Assembly: GCA_903898715.1 (NCBI GenBank)
Contig: CAIUGL010000068.1
Span: forward strand, 1 to 41,623
Direction of reading: 5' to 3'
Length of the DNA: 41,623 nt
Origin: an uncultured Cytophagaceae bacterium
Lineage (GTDB): Bacteria; Bacteroidota; Bacteroidia; Cytophagales; Spirosomataceae
Shown: piece after piece, positions 8,387 through 17,119 of the stretch
How positions within the stretch are numbered: position 1 is the stretch's first letter
Layout of the letters: each line of letters opens with the position of its first letter
Notes under the pieces: generated by a model
What the model saw: only the letters and a program-made list of their open reading frames with translations
Databases searched by the model: none
Told to the model about the DNA's origin: nothing
Program-made: the position numbers and the translations under genes

Positions 8387-8412
8387 GTAAATTATAAATT
8401 AACAAAAACAAA
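8382..8412 (-). promoter_or_regulatory. Promoter of the XRE regulator gene
   Basis: On the minus strand, TTTG (8409-8412), exactly 19 nt, then TACTTTTG (8382-8389). This is a full match to the Bacteroidota -33/-7 consensus. It gives a leader of about 20-25 nt before the ATG at 8353. Confidence 0.65.
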
Positions 8413-8436
8413 CTGAACTTCGAAGACAAATGTGAT

Positions 8437-9276
8437 TTACAAAAGTGATATGCAATCCGAATGCAACGCAATCAGTTTACTTTTGTAAAGAGAACCAACT
8501 CCCTTTTTGAAGTCCTTTTTAGACATACCTAATTCAAAATATATCTCCTCAGCAGGGCTTTTATCATGTAATTTAAGAACACCATTGCTGGCCTTTATCG
8601 CATTTAATATACGCTCAGCTTGTGCATCGATACGTACCATGCCCACTTGTTCCAAACGTAAATCAAGTTTACCATCCGGCCTTACGTTACTTATGTATAC
8701 ATCAGTCGGCTCTCCAAAAGTTAAGTTTGTAAACACCTGATTTTTGAATAGCATTCCAATTTTACAATTGTTTACCAAGCATTTGATTCCTAAATCGGTG
8801 TGTTCGAATGGAATGGCTGATACTTTGTCTCCAATTGTAAATTCACTACCATCGGTGACAGGAAGAAATTTTTCAATGCGTGCTGATGCGACGATACGAT
8901 CCGTTTGTCCATCTAAATAGATATATACAAAATAAGATCTACCTACCGACATCTTTTGGAATTGTTGGCTGAATGGAACGAATAGATCTTTGGCTAAACC
9001 CCAATCCATAAATACACCCAGTGGAGTAACGGATTTTACTTCTAGATAGGCAAATTGATCGATGGTAGCCTTTGGTTTTAAAGTCGTGGCAATGATACGA
9101 TCTTCTGAATCTCGGTAAATGAATACGTCAATAAAATCATCTATCTGATAATTTTCGGGTACATATTGTAGAGGAAGTAAGATTTCATCCTCATAACCAT
9201 CGAGGTATAAACCAAATGGGACTTCTTTAATAATTCGTAGGTGATTGTATTCACCAATTCTTAATTCATTTTCCAT
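8437..9276 (-). CDS. cvfB: CvfB-like S1 RNA-binding protein
   Basis: A 279-aa protein of the YitL/CvfB type: tandem S1-like OB folds followed by a winged helix. The first S1-like unit is around IGEYNHLRIIKEVPFGLYLD, a second around SVTPLGVFMDWGLAKDLFVP, and a third around FEHTDLGIKCLVNNCKIGML. The C-terminal winged helix contains SPAEEIYFELGMSKKDFKKG and VGSLYKSKLI, which is very typical of the family. Family knowledge: an RNA-binding protein influencing gene expression (virulence in Staphylococcus); its role in Bacteroidota is not established. Its ATG follows a terminator-like hairpin with no spacer, so it is either co-transcribed with dapD by read-through or controlled by that hairpin. Confidence 0.82.
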   Translation of the reverse strand: MENELRIGEYNHLRIIKEVPFGLYLDGYEDEILLPLQYVPENYQIDDFIDVFIYRDSEDRIIATTLKPKATIDQFAYLEVKSVTPLGVFMDWGLAKDLFVPFSQQFQKMSVGRSYFVYIYLDGQTDRIVASARIEKFLPVTDGSEFTIGDKVSAIPFEHTDLGIKCLVNNCKIGMLFKNQVFTNLTFGEPTDVYISNVRPDGKLDLRLEQVGMVRIDAQAERILNAIKASNGVLKLHDKSPAEEIYFELGMSKKDFKKGVGSLYKSKLIALHSDCISLL

Positions 9277-9304
9277 AAAAAAACCCGGTTGTTTGAACCG
9301 GGTT
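9277..9304 (-). terminator. Terminator-like hairpin immediately before the cvfB start
   Basis: On the minus strand, stem AACCCGGTT (9296-9304) pairs with AACCGGGTT (9282-9290) around a 5-nt loop, followed by a run of seven T (9277-9283). The T-run ends exactly at the ATG of the S1-protein gene. It lies 24 nt after the dapD stop, so it may terminate dapD transcripts, act as an attenuator for cvfB, or both. Confidence 0.75.
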
Positions 9305-9328
9305 ATAAAGGTAAGGATAGATTTTGGT

Positions 9329-10147
9329 TTAGACTACCACATTGTTCTCGCGTAAGGCTTGATTCAATGAGGTTTTTAAATCAGTGCTTTCTTTGCGTTT
9401 ACCTATAATTAAAGCGCAAGGTACTCCGTACGTGCCAGCAGGGAAGTTCTTTTGAATAGATCCTGGGATAACAACTGAGTTTTCAGGAACATATCCAATA
9501 TACTCCACTGGCTCAGGTCCACTTACGTCAATAATCTTAGAACTACCTGTAATGGTTACTCCAGCACCTAAAACTGCCTTTTTCCCAATATGAGCTCCTT
9601 CTACCACAATACAACGAGAACCAATAAACGCACCGTCTTCAATAATTACCGGAGCAGCTTGAGGTGGTTCTAATACTCCACCGATTCCAACGCCACCGCT
9701 TAAATGTACATGTTTGCCTATTTGGGCACAACTGCCAACAGTCGCCCAGGTATCAACCATCGTTCCCTCGTCTACATACGCACCAATATTGACATAAGAA
9801 GGCATTAATATCGTTCCTTTTGCCAAAAATGCACCATATCGTGCCACAGCTGGAGGGACAACGCGAACACCCAATTCCTTATAATTTGTTTTCAAACGCA
9901 TTTTATCATGGTATTCAAAAATGCCCACTTCACTTACAGACATCTGACGAATAGGGAAATACATGACAATGGCTTTCTTCACCCATTCATTTACTTGCCA
10001 TGTTCCATCGGCTTTTGGTTCAGCGGTACGTAATTCGCCAGCATCTACGGATGCTACTACTTGTTCGATCGCCGCGATAACTTCTGGGGTATTTCTTGTC
10101 TCGGGTTTGTCCCAGGCCGATAAAATGATTTGTTCTACTGAATTCAT
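9329..10147 (-). CDS. dapD: 2,3,4,5-tetrahydropyridine-2,6-dicarboxylate N-succinyltransferase
   Basis: This enzyme transfers succinyl from succinyl-CoA to tetrahydrodipicolinate in the succinylase branch of diaminopimelate/lysine synthesis; it is a cytoplasmic trimer. The protein (272 aa from this start) has an N-terminal helical domain and a long left-handed beta-helix of hexapeptide repeats from about residue 105 (GTILMPSYVNIGAYVDEG, TMVDTWATVGSCAQIG, VIIEDGAFIGSRCIVVEG). The diagnostic glycine-rich loop is HLSGGVGIGGVLEPPQ. I chose the internal ATG at 10147 (MNSVEQIILSAW); an in-frame start at 10186 would add a 13-residue tail with no family counterpart. It is alone with its 5' side facing the large spacer shared with gap, and is followed by the hairpin before cvfB. 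Confidence 0.95.
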   Translation of the reverse strand: MNSVEQIILSAWDKPETRNTPEVIAAIEQVVASVDAGELRTAEPKADGTWQVNEWVKKAIVMYFPIRQMSVSEVGIFEYHDKMRLKTNYKELGVRVVPPAVARYGAFLAKGTILMPSYVNIGAYVDEGTMVDTWATVGSCAQIGKHVHLSGGVGIGGVLEPPQAAPVIIEDGAFIGSRCIVVEGAHIGKKAVLGAGVTITGSSKIIDVSGPEPVEYIGYVPENSVVIPGSIQKNFPAGTYGVPCALIIGKRKESTDLKTSLNQALRENNVVV

Positions 10148-10585
10148 AAAATATGTATGCAAAAATTTAGAAGTGCAAATTACCAATAAAAGATTTTTAT
10201 CTCGACTCTTCAGCTAAATAAATCTTGATTGGGCGTAATTAGGCCACAAAAATGCCAATTTTCCACCAAGAATTTAACTTCAACTTTAATTAGCTAACTT
10301 ACTGATTATCAGTTAGTTGATAATTTGTTCCAAATAATGTTTTGTGTAAAAAGGCTTGAAAATTAGCCAAATAAACAAGTGACATTCTGTCACTCCCCTG
10401 CCCCACTCGATTTGCGAAGCATTTCCATACTCAAATATGCAAAATATTTTTGAATAAAAAACGTATCCGAGGCAAATTTATCAAAAAAATACCATAATTA
10501 GCATTTTGACTAAATTGGATTTGTTCGATTTACAATTGTTTAATATGGATTTAAAACGTTTAAATCAAGGTATTTTCGTACTATT
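10148..10585. other. Long divergent spacer between dapD and gap, no gene seen
   Basis: No convincing coding region is seen in these roughly 440 bases. Dyads present are ACTGAT-T-ATCAGT (10301-10313) inside a wider CTAACT/AGTTAG pair (10294-10316), a 7-bp hairpin AGTGACA-TTC-TGTCACT (10378-10394) without a T-run, and a small GGCT/AGCC dyad at about 10363-10377. The palindromes could be operators for dapD or gap. I see no riboswitch family I recognise. Confidence 0.5.
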
Positions 10586-10586
10586 C

Positions 10587-11642
<1,056 letters not shown>

Positions 11643-11662
11643 TTCGAACTACATATTGGTAA

Positions 11663-11690
11663 CAAAAAAGAGGCTTATGCCTCTTTTTTG
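11663..11690. terminator. Bidirectional terminator between gap and trmB
   Basis: A 12-bp perfect stem (11663-11674 with 11679-11690) and a TTAT tetraloop, with A-run and T-run inside the stem ends, so it can terminate in both directions. The trmB stop codon (11675-11677, minus) lies in the loop, and the last trmB codons form one arm. Confidence 0.85.
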
Positions 11691-12340
11691 TTTTCTACTC
11701 GCGCATAATTGATTGTAAATCCTTTATCGTACCAAATTTTTTCAAACCGGGTCTTTATCCCAAAATGATCTTCATTCCATTCCGAAGTATATAAATCCTT
11801 TGTTTCGGCCAATATAGGTAGTTGGTGCGCATGAAACTGCTCCAGCGAATAATCGAAGAACGGTTCTGAATCCGTTTTCAAATGTATAATCCCTCCAGGT
11901 TTTAGTAAGCGTAAATACTTCTTGAGGAAGAACGGAAAAGTCAAGCGCTTCTTCTCATCCCGGTCCTTCATTCGTGGATCTGGAAAAGTGATCCAAATTT
12001 CATCAATCTCATTTGGCAAAAAGAAGTCTTCAATAAATTGAATTTGAATTCGTAAAAAGGCAACATTCTTTAGTTGCATACTTTCCGCCTGCCTTCCACC
12101 TGCTGCGAGACGATCTCCTTTAATATCAATCCCTATAAAATTTTTATCTGGGAATAACTGGCCCAATCCATTCGTGTATTCTCCTCGGCCACACCCCAGC
12201 TCTAAGACAATCGGATTTGAATTTTGGAAATATTCAGCAAGCCATTTTCCTTGGCAATGCTCAAAAAAATCTTTGGGACTTTGAATGACATTGGCCAAAG
12301 CCTCAGCCCATTCGTATTTGTATGTTTTTCTTCGACTCAA
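11675..12340 (-). CDS. trmB: tRNA (guanine-46-N7)-methyltransferase
   Basis: A SAM-dependent class I methyltransferase that forms m7G46 in tRNA variable loops. The 221-aa product has the SAM-binding motif VLELGCGRGEYTNGL, the acidic motif FIGIDIKGDRLA, and the TrmB-specific WITFPDPRMKDRDEKKRLTF region. A C-terminal TRFEKIWYDKGFTINYARV block follows. The reading frame opens with TTG at 12340 (MSRRKTYKYEW); no in-frame ATG sits near the family start, so TTG is the likely initiator. It follows folC by 3 nt and is the last gene of the six-gene operon. Its stop codon is inside the terminator loop shared with gap. Confidence 0.93.
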   Translation of the reverse strand: MSRRKTYKYEWAEALANVIQSPKDFFEHCQGKWLAEYFQNSNPIVLELGCGRGEYTNGLGQLFPDKNFIGIDIKGDRLAAGGRQAESMQLKNVAFLRIQIQFIEDFFLPNEIDEIWITFPDPRMKDRDEKKRLTFPFFLKKYLRLLKPGGIIHLKTDSEPFFDYSLEQFHAHQLPILAETKDLYTSEWNEDHFGIKTRFEKIWYDKGFTINYARVENKKEA

Positions 12341-12343
12341 AAT

Positions 12344-13627
12344 CTATTCAGCTATTTCAGCAACCATATAGGTGCTTCCTGTAATTAATATAAAATCTGC
12401 CTGCGTCTTGCGTGCTGCAGCTAAAGCGAGATTGACATTGGTAAATGTCTTACCCTGCAATCCGAAGATATTTGCCTTAGCTTGAAGTTCATTGGCTGAT
12501 AAGGCTCTCGGATTCGATGCCTGGGTGAAATAATACTGCGCATCTGTTGGAAACAAACCTAACACACGATCCAAATCCTTATCAGCGACCATCCCCAAAA
12601 TGATATGAAGCTGAGCTATTTTCATTTTAGCCACTTGACCTAATACCTCCGTAATTCCAGATGCATTATGTGCGGTGTCTGCTACCACCCAAGGTTCTCG
12701 ACCTATAATCTCCCACCTTCCACGTAATTGGGTATTTTCTCTTGCCAATTGAATTCCCCGTTGAACTGAACGTGCTGTCAGTTGTAAAACATGCATTTTA
12801 CTCAATTGAGCACACCAGGCAATGACGCCACGTATGTTATGCACCTGATACGCGCCAGCATAAGGACTTATAATCTCTAAATCACCCCAAACTTCCGTAC
12901 GTGCCATCAAGTGTAACTCCAAACCGTTTTGGCTCACCTGTGAAATCTTTACCACATCAGTTGCAAATTGAAGCGGGGCATTACGTTCCAGTGCCGTGGC
13001 TTCAAAAACTGCTTGAATTTCTTCTTGTCTTTCGCTAATGAGTATCGGAATCTGGCTTTTTATAATTCCTGCTTTTTCCGAAGCAATTTCTGTTAAGGTA
13101 TCCCCAAGAATATCTTGGTGATCATAGCCTATGTTCGTGATATACGTCGCTATAGGCTCAATGATATTTGTCGAATCCAACCGTCCACCCAATCCTGTTT
13201 CAATGATTGCATAATCCACACCTTGTTCCTGGAAATAGGCAAAGGCCATAAGGACTGTCCATTCGAAAAAACTAGGTCTGATTTCAGAAATTAAGTCTTG
13301 ATGTTTCTGGAAAAATGCAACCACCCATTCTTTGGAAACTTCCTTTCCATTGACTTTAATTCGCTCTGTAAATGATTTTAAATGCGGAGATGTATATAGG
13401 CCAACTCGAAATCCTTGCTCCTGCAAGATAGAAGCCATAAAATGGGATGAACTCCCCTTTCCATTTGTACCTGCAATATGTAAGCTTTTAAAATGCTGTT
13501 GGGGATTACCTAACTGAGCCGCCAATTGTTGAATATTCCCTAATCCTGGCTTGAACGCTTTTTTACCTTCCCGATGAAATACAGGAAGTTGGGCATATAA
13601 GAAGTTGACAACCTCCTCGTAAGTCAT
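12344..13627 (-). CDS. folC: Bifunctional folylpolyglutamate synthase / dihydrofolate synthase
   Basis: A Mur-ligase-type enzyme that adds glutamate to dihydropteroate and then to tetrahydrofolates, using ATP. It is cytoplasmic. From this start it is 427 aa. The P-loop is HIAGTNGKGSSSHFMASIL at about residues 50-68, followed by the family block VGLYTSPHLKSFTERIKVNG. The segment AIIETGLGGRLDSTNII carries the Mg/ATP-site residues, and YITNIGYDHQDILGDTL and GIIKSQIPIL are also conserved. The C-terminal domain contains WVVADTAHNASGI. I prefer the ATG at 13627 (MTYEEVVNFLY) over the in-frame TTG at 13636, because family members begin here. It lies 20 nt after the TonB-like gene and 3 nt before trmB. 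Confidence 0.94.
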   Translation of the reverse strand: MTYEEVVNFLYAQLPVFHREGKKAFKPGLGNIQQLAAQLGNPQQHFKSLHIAGTNGKGSSSHFMASILQEQGFRVGLYTSPHLKSFTERIKVNGKEVSKEWVVAFFQKHQDLISEIRPSFFEWTVLMAFAYFQEQGVDYAIIETGLGGRLDSTNIIEPIATYITNIGYDHQDILGDTLTEIASEKAGIIKSQIPILISERQEEIQAVFEATALERNAPLQFATDVVKISQVSQNGLELHLMARTEVWGDLEIISPYAGAYQVHNIRGVIAWCAQLSKMHVLQLTARSVQRGIQLARENTQLRGRWEIIGREPWVVADTAHNASGITEVLGQVAKMKIAQLHIILGMVADKDLDRVLGLFPTDAQYYFTQASNPRALSANELQAKANIFGLQGKTFTNVNLALAAARKTQADFILITGSTYMVAEIAE

Positions 13628-13647
13628 ACCAGTCAAAATAGCCTGAA

Positions 13648-14427
13648 TTAGTTTGTAGGGACAATTTTGATCGTTTTAAATCCACTCGCACCGCGTGAAA
13701 TACCTTCACTGCGTGGATAAAAACGGGAATTTTTGATGAGTTTTTTATAACGTTCTGCTAAAGAAAGTTTGACGTTTGTTCGGTCAATTCTAATCTCCGT
13801 GACATTACCGCGTTCGTTGATCCGAATGAAAAAGGTAATTTCCCCTGTTTCAGATCCGTTGTCTATACCATTTAAAGCCTTGGTATCAAATGTCCAATCT
13901 TGAGCAATTTTACCCTCACCTTGCCCAGTTCCGTTTCCAGATCCACGTCCACCGCCACCAAGACCGGTTCCTAAACCTTTTCCAGATCCAGCACCTGTTC
14001 CTGTGCCACCACCTGCTCCAGAAGCAGAACCAGCTTTTGGACTACGTTTGCCAAGAGTTAAAGATAAGTCCACTGGCTCCTCCACCTCTTTCGGTTCTAC
14101 GGGCACCGGCGGTTGGGCTTTAACGGTTACTGGGCTAGCTACGTTACTCGTTAAGGCAGGTGTTGATGTCGTTTGAACGGCATCAGCTGTTGATTGAGTT
14201 AATTCTTGTTTTTGGGGAGCTGGGGCTGGAGCCGGTGGTTCTTGTTCAAAACTGATTTCTCCCATACCTGCATCTTCCACAGGGATTGCCGGCGGATTGG
14301 GTGAATCATTCCAAATTTTTACCTGCCAAATCAGCAAAAACAACAGGGTATTAATCGCTAAGGTTATGGCTAAAGCCTTACGCTGATTGCTTTTTTCGAA
14401 CTTTTTATCTGAATATGCTAAGCTCAT
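13648..14427 (-). CDS. TonB-like inner-membrane energy-transducer protein
   Basis: A 259-aa protein with TonB architecture: a short cytoplasmic N-terminus, one membrane segment (~17-37), a periplasmic Pro/Ala/Val linker (~40-125), and a Gly/Ser-rich stretch (~131-172). It ends in a small folded C-terminal domain (~188-259) with ITFFIRINERGNVTEIRI, reminiscent of the TonB C-terminal fold. Family knowledge: TonB proteins couple the ExbBD proton-driven motor to outer-membrane receptors. exbB/exbD are not in the window. The outer-membrane barrel encoded two genes upstream in the same operon is a natural partner (inference). A periplasmic structural protein with the same layout cannot be excluded. 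Confidence 0.72.
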   Translation of the reverse strand: MSLAYSDKKFEKSNQRKALAITLAINTLLFLLIWQVKIWNDSPNPPAIPVEDAGMGEISFEQEPPAPAPAPQKQELTQSTADAVQTTSTPALTSNVASPVTVKAQPPVPVEPKEVEEPVDLSLTLGKRSPKAGSASGAGGGTGTGAGSGKGLGTGLGGGGRGSGNGTGQGEGKIAQDWTFDTKALNGIDNGSETGEITFFIRINERGNVTEIRIDRTNVKLSLAERYKKLIKNSRFYPRSEGISRGASGFKTIKIVPTN

Positions 14428-14432
14428 AGGTA

Positions 14433-15404
14433 CTATTGTTTTTTAAACACCCAAATATCTAATTTCTTGTCTTTCTTTAATTCAGCGGCTTTTTGATAAC
14501 CTAAATCAAAATTAGCTACGCGGCCTACACTCACCCGGAAATGCTTCTCTCCTGCTTCTTTTTCAATGATTTCGACGTCAGTAAAGCCCTTGCTGACTAA
14601 TTCCGACTGACAAAGGGCTGCTTTTTCCTCTGTCAAAAAACTTGCAGCGACTAAATAAATTTCGTCTGAAGGGATAGGTTCTACTTTTTCAACTGATTGC
14701 TCTACCTCGGGTGTAGTAGTAGTAACCGATTTAGCAACAACTACTGGCGTGGCCACTTTTTCTTTTTTCTTAATCTTAATAGTCAATGGACTCATCGAAC
14801 TATTAACATACCGCGAATTTGGCTCTGTTAAATAATAAGCTGCGGTCCCCCCTAGCATAAATGCCAAGATCACATAGGTATAAAACTTAACTGATACTCG
14901 CTTTTGTTTTTCCTCAGCAACCACAGGTGCAGCATCGGTCATTGATTCTACAACTGGATTAGAAATTAATACCGGCTTTTGAGCCTTTGGCTTTATTTGT
15001 ACAGGTAAAAGACCAAATTGAGCTAAATCAAAATTAGTATCAGGATTAGGTTCAAAGGTGATTTTTGATTCATTCTGCAAGGTGAATGTCCCAACTTTCC
15101 CCAAAATAACCTCCTCACCTGCTTGAATTCGCTGATTTAATGCAAGGGCAAAATCATGTATGGCTTTAAAGGCATCTTTTTGTTTTAATCCTTCTTTTTG
15201 AGCTAATGCCATGGCTAAGACGCCATCATCCGATCGTAAACGCTCATTAAAGGCAACCCATTTACGTTTTGGGTAAATAGTCGAAGTCGAATCATCAAAT
15301 GTAAAATCTTTTGTATTTAGAACGAAACCACCAAACTGCGGAATTACCACGCAATCATAGTTGAGTAAAGATTCTTCAATAAGGGATACAATCGTTTCTT
15401 GCAT
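14433..15404 (-). CDS. HU-CCDC81-like / SPOR-domain membrane protein
   Basis: A 323-aa bitopic protein. The N-terminal half (~1-125) looks like the paired bacterial HU-CCDC81 domains, with the motifs YDCVVIPQFGGFVLN and VAFNERLRSDDGVLA, then LGKVGTFTLQNE. These adopt an HU/IHF-like fold and should be cytoplasmic. One membrane segment follows at ~174-191, then a lysine-rich and Val/Thr-rich periplasmic linker. The C-terminal SPOR domain (~248-322; IYLVAASFLTEEKAALCQSE) would bind denuded septal peptidoglycan. The layout links cytoplasm and cell wall across the inner membrane, possibly in division (inference). It is 5 nt from both operon neighbours. Confidence 0.83.
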   Translation of the reverse strand: MQETIVSLIEESLLNYDCVVIPQFGGFVLNTKDFTFDDSTSTIYPKRKWVAFNERLRSDDGVLAMALAQKEGLKQKDAFKAIHDFALALNQRIQAGEEVILGKVGTFTLQNESKITFEPNPDTNFDLAQFGLLPVQIKPKAQKPVLISNPVVESMTDAAPVVAEEKQKRVSVKFYTYVILAFMLGGTAAYYLTEPNSRYVNSSMSPLTIKIKKKEKVATPVVVAKSVTTTTPEVEQSVEKVEPIPSDEIYLVAASFLTEEKAALCQSELVSKGFTDVEIIEKEAGEKHFRVSVGRVANFDLGYQKAAELKKDKKLDIWVFKKQ

Positions 15405-15409
15405 ATTGA

Positions 15410-17113
15410 CTAAAAAGAATAAGCTACACCTACCGTATAATTAAGTCCTTGGGTAGCATAGTTCAAATATCGTTGATATTCTTTACCCAACAAATTATTT
15501 GCACTGACAGAGGCATTGAATTTTTTTGTGATCAAATAATTTACTTTCAAATTCAAATCAATAATGTCATCCATTTTGACGGATTTGCCCGTTTTAGCTT
15601 GCATACCATAAAGTCCGCCTATATAGAATAAGTCAGGCGATACAATGATACGATCTTTAAAGGTGATTGAATTCGTAAATGATAAACTCAACAATGGTCT
15701 CGAAATCGCCTTTCCATCCGCAATATTAATATTGGTAAATTGATTGTAGTCGTATTTTAGAATTGATAAAACCTTATCGAAGGTTTGATAATTGATTTGT
15801 CCCGACAAATTCAATACCTGTACTTTCTTTTCCCCTCCCGCGTATGCAATATCAAATCGAGTTGAATCGGTCGCTGGAACAAAAAACGCCAAATCGCTGA
15901 ATTCAGAATAGGAAACTTTCATTTCAAAATCTAAGTTGCGTTCATTTGAGCCCTTTACCCCACCATAAATATTTGATGTCTGAACCGTATTACGCAAGTT
16001 AACTTGTTGAGCCATCCAATTATTCTCACCAACAAACTGATTCAATGAATTGAAATAAGTTTCACCCCCTAAGCCCACGAACACATGTATAAAGTCGGTA
16101 GGCTTCACATCCAATTTTACAATGGGGAATAAACGTGTCTTATTTACACCTAACAATCTATCTTTCTCATTCGCTAAATTAATTCCTGCAGTCACCGACA
16201 AGCGATTATTCTTGTATAGGAAACTAGGCTTAATCCGGTATAACTCCCGGCGATTTGTTTGGCCAAATGTGTTTTCTGACATGTTCATTTCACCAACTAA
16301 ATAGGCCGACAAATTATCGTTCACATGTAAGATAGATTGAATTTTGCTATCCCAAATCCATTCACGCGTATTGTAATTTGTGCTTAAATAAGTTAATCCG
16401 GAGGTTGCGATGTAATCAAATTTGGCATCTTTCTTTGCATTAGAAATACTACCCGCATAATTGAACTTGTTGTATGTTATAGCTAAATCACGGATTGTTC
16501 CACTGCCATCAAAAATTTTCTCATCACGCCCATAATAATTATTCCCAGTACGTCTGAAGCTGATTTGACCATCCAATAAATATTGACCTGTAAAGGTTTT
16601 TGAATACGCTTTTACTTCGTTTTCATTCCGCCCTGAATTTCCACCACCAACAGGCCCACGTCGATTAGCATCATGATTAATGTATAATCCATGAAATTGA
16701 GTTTCTTTTGGATTAAATCCAAAATGGCCATTCAAAACAGTATGTCCGAAATTACCAGCGCCAATTTTAACTAAGTTTTTAAACTTTGGACCAAAAGAAG
16801 AAACTAATTCATCTCCTGTACGAGGACCAATGACAGAAGTGGTTAAAATCGTTTTGTTGGCTGTTTCCCACCGACGATCAAAAAATTCGTACTTCATTTT
16901 GCGCCCTTTTTGCGCATTTTCAATTTCAGTTAAGGGTTCGAAATTGCGCGAAATTTGTGGCTGGAGTACAATTTTACGCTCCTTCTCTAAAATGATATCA
17001 TCATTCTGAATATTTCCCTCTTTCTTATCTTGAGCCAAGACCTGTACTTGTACCCCTAAGATTCCAAATAAGCTGCAAAGGATGATTGATTTTGCGTTCA
17101 TTTCAATTTTCAT
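15410..17113 (-). CDS. Outer-membrane beta-barrel protein (TonB-dependent-receptor-like)
   Basis: A 567-aa secreted protein. An ATG at 17113 starts MKIEMNAKSI; the in-frame ATG at 17101 gives a neater signal peptide (MNAKSIILCSLFGILG... ending VLAQ) and may be the real start. After a short charged N-terminal stretch, almost the whole chain is alternating polar/hydrophobic segments rich in Tyr, Phe, Asn and Gly with short turns, as in a large barrel. It ends in TVGVAYSF with a C-terminal aromatic, the usual signature for BAM-dependent insertion. No obvious plug domain or TonB box is seen, so transport by TonB is uncertain. It sits between the large TPR gene (6-nt gap) and the SPOR gene (5-nt gap). 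Confidence 0.75.
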   Translation of the reverse strand: MKIEMNAKSIILCSLFGILGVQVQVLAQDKKEGNIQNDDIILEKERKIVLQPQISRNFEPLTEIENAQKGRKMKYEFFDRRWETANKTILTTSVIGPRTGDELVSSFGPKFKNLVKIGAGNFGHTVLNGHFGFNPKETQFHGLYINHDANRRGPVGGGNSGRNENEVKAYSKTFTGQYLLDGQISFRRTGNNYYGRDEKIFDGSGTIRDLAITYNKFNYAGSISNAKKDAKFDYIATSGLTYLSTNYNTREWIWDSKIQSILHVNDNLSAYLVGEMNMSENTFGQTNRRELYRIKPSFLYKNNRLSVTAGINLANEKDRLLGVNKTRLFPIVKLDVKPTDFIHVFVGLGGETYFNSLNQFVGENNWMAQQVNLRNTVQTSNIYGGVKGSNERNLDFEMKVSYSEFSDLAFFVPATDSTRFDIAYAGGEKKVQVLNLSGQINYQTFDKVLSILKYDYNQFTNINIADGKAISRPLLSLSFTNSITFKDRIIVSPDLFYIGGLYGMQAKTGKSVKMDDIIDLNLKVNYLITKKFNASVSANNLLGKEYQRYLNYATQGLNYTVGVAYSF

Positions 17114-17119
17114 GTTCTC

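Noticed and set aside
13890-14123. His/Gln-rich plus-strand frame opposite the TonB-like gene
   Set aside because: It is the antisense of the Gly/Ser-rich linker; no start context or homology.
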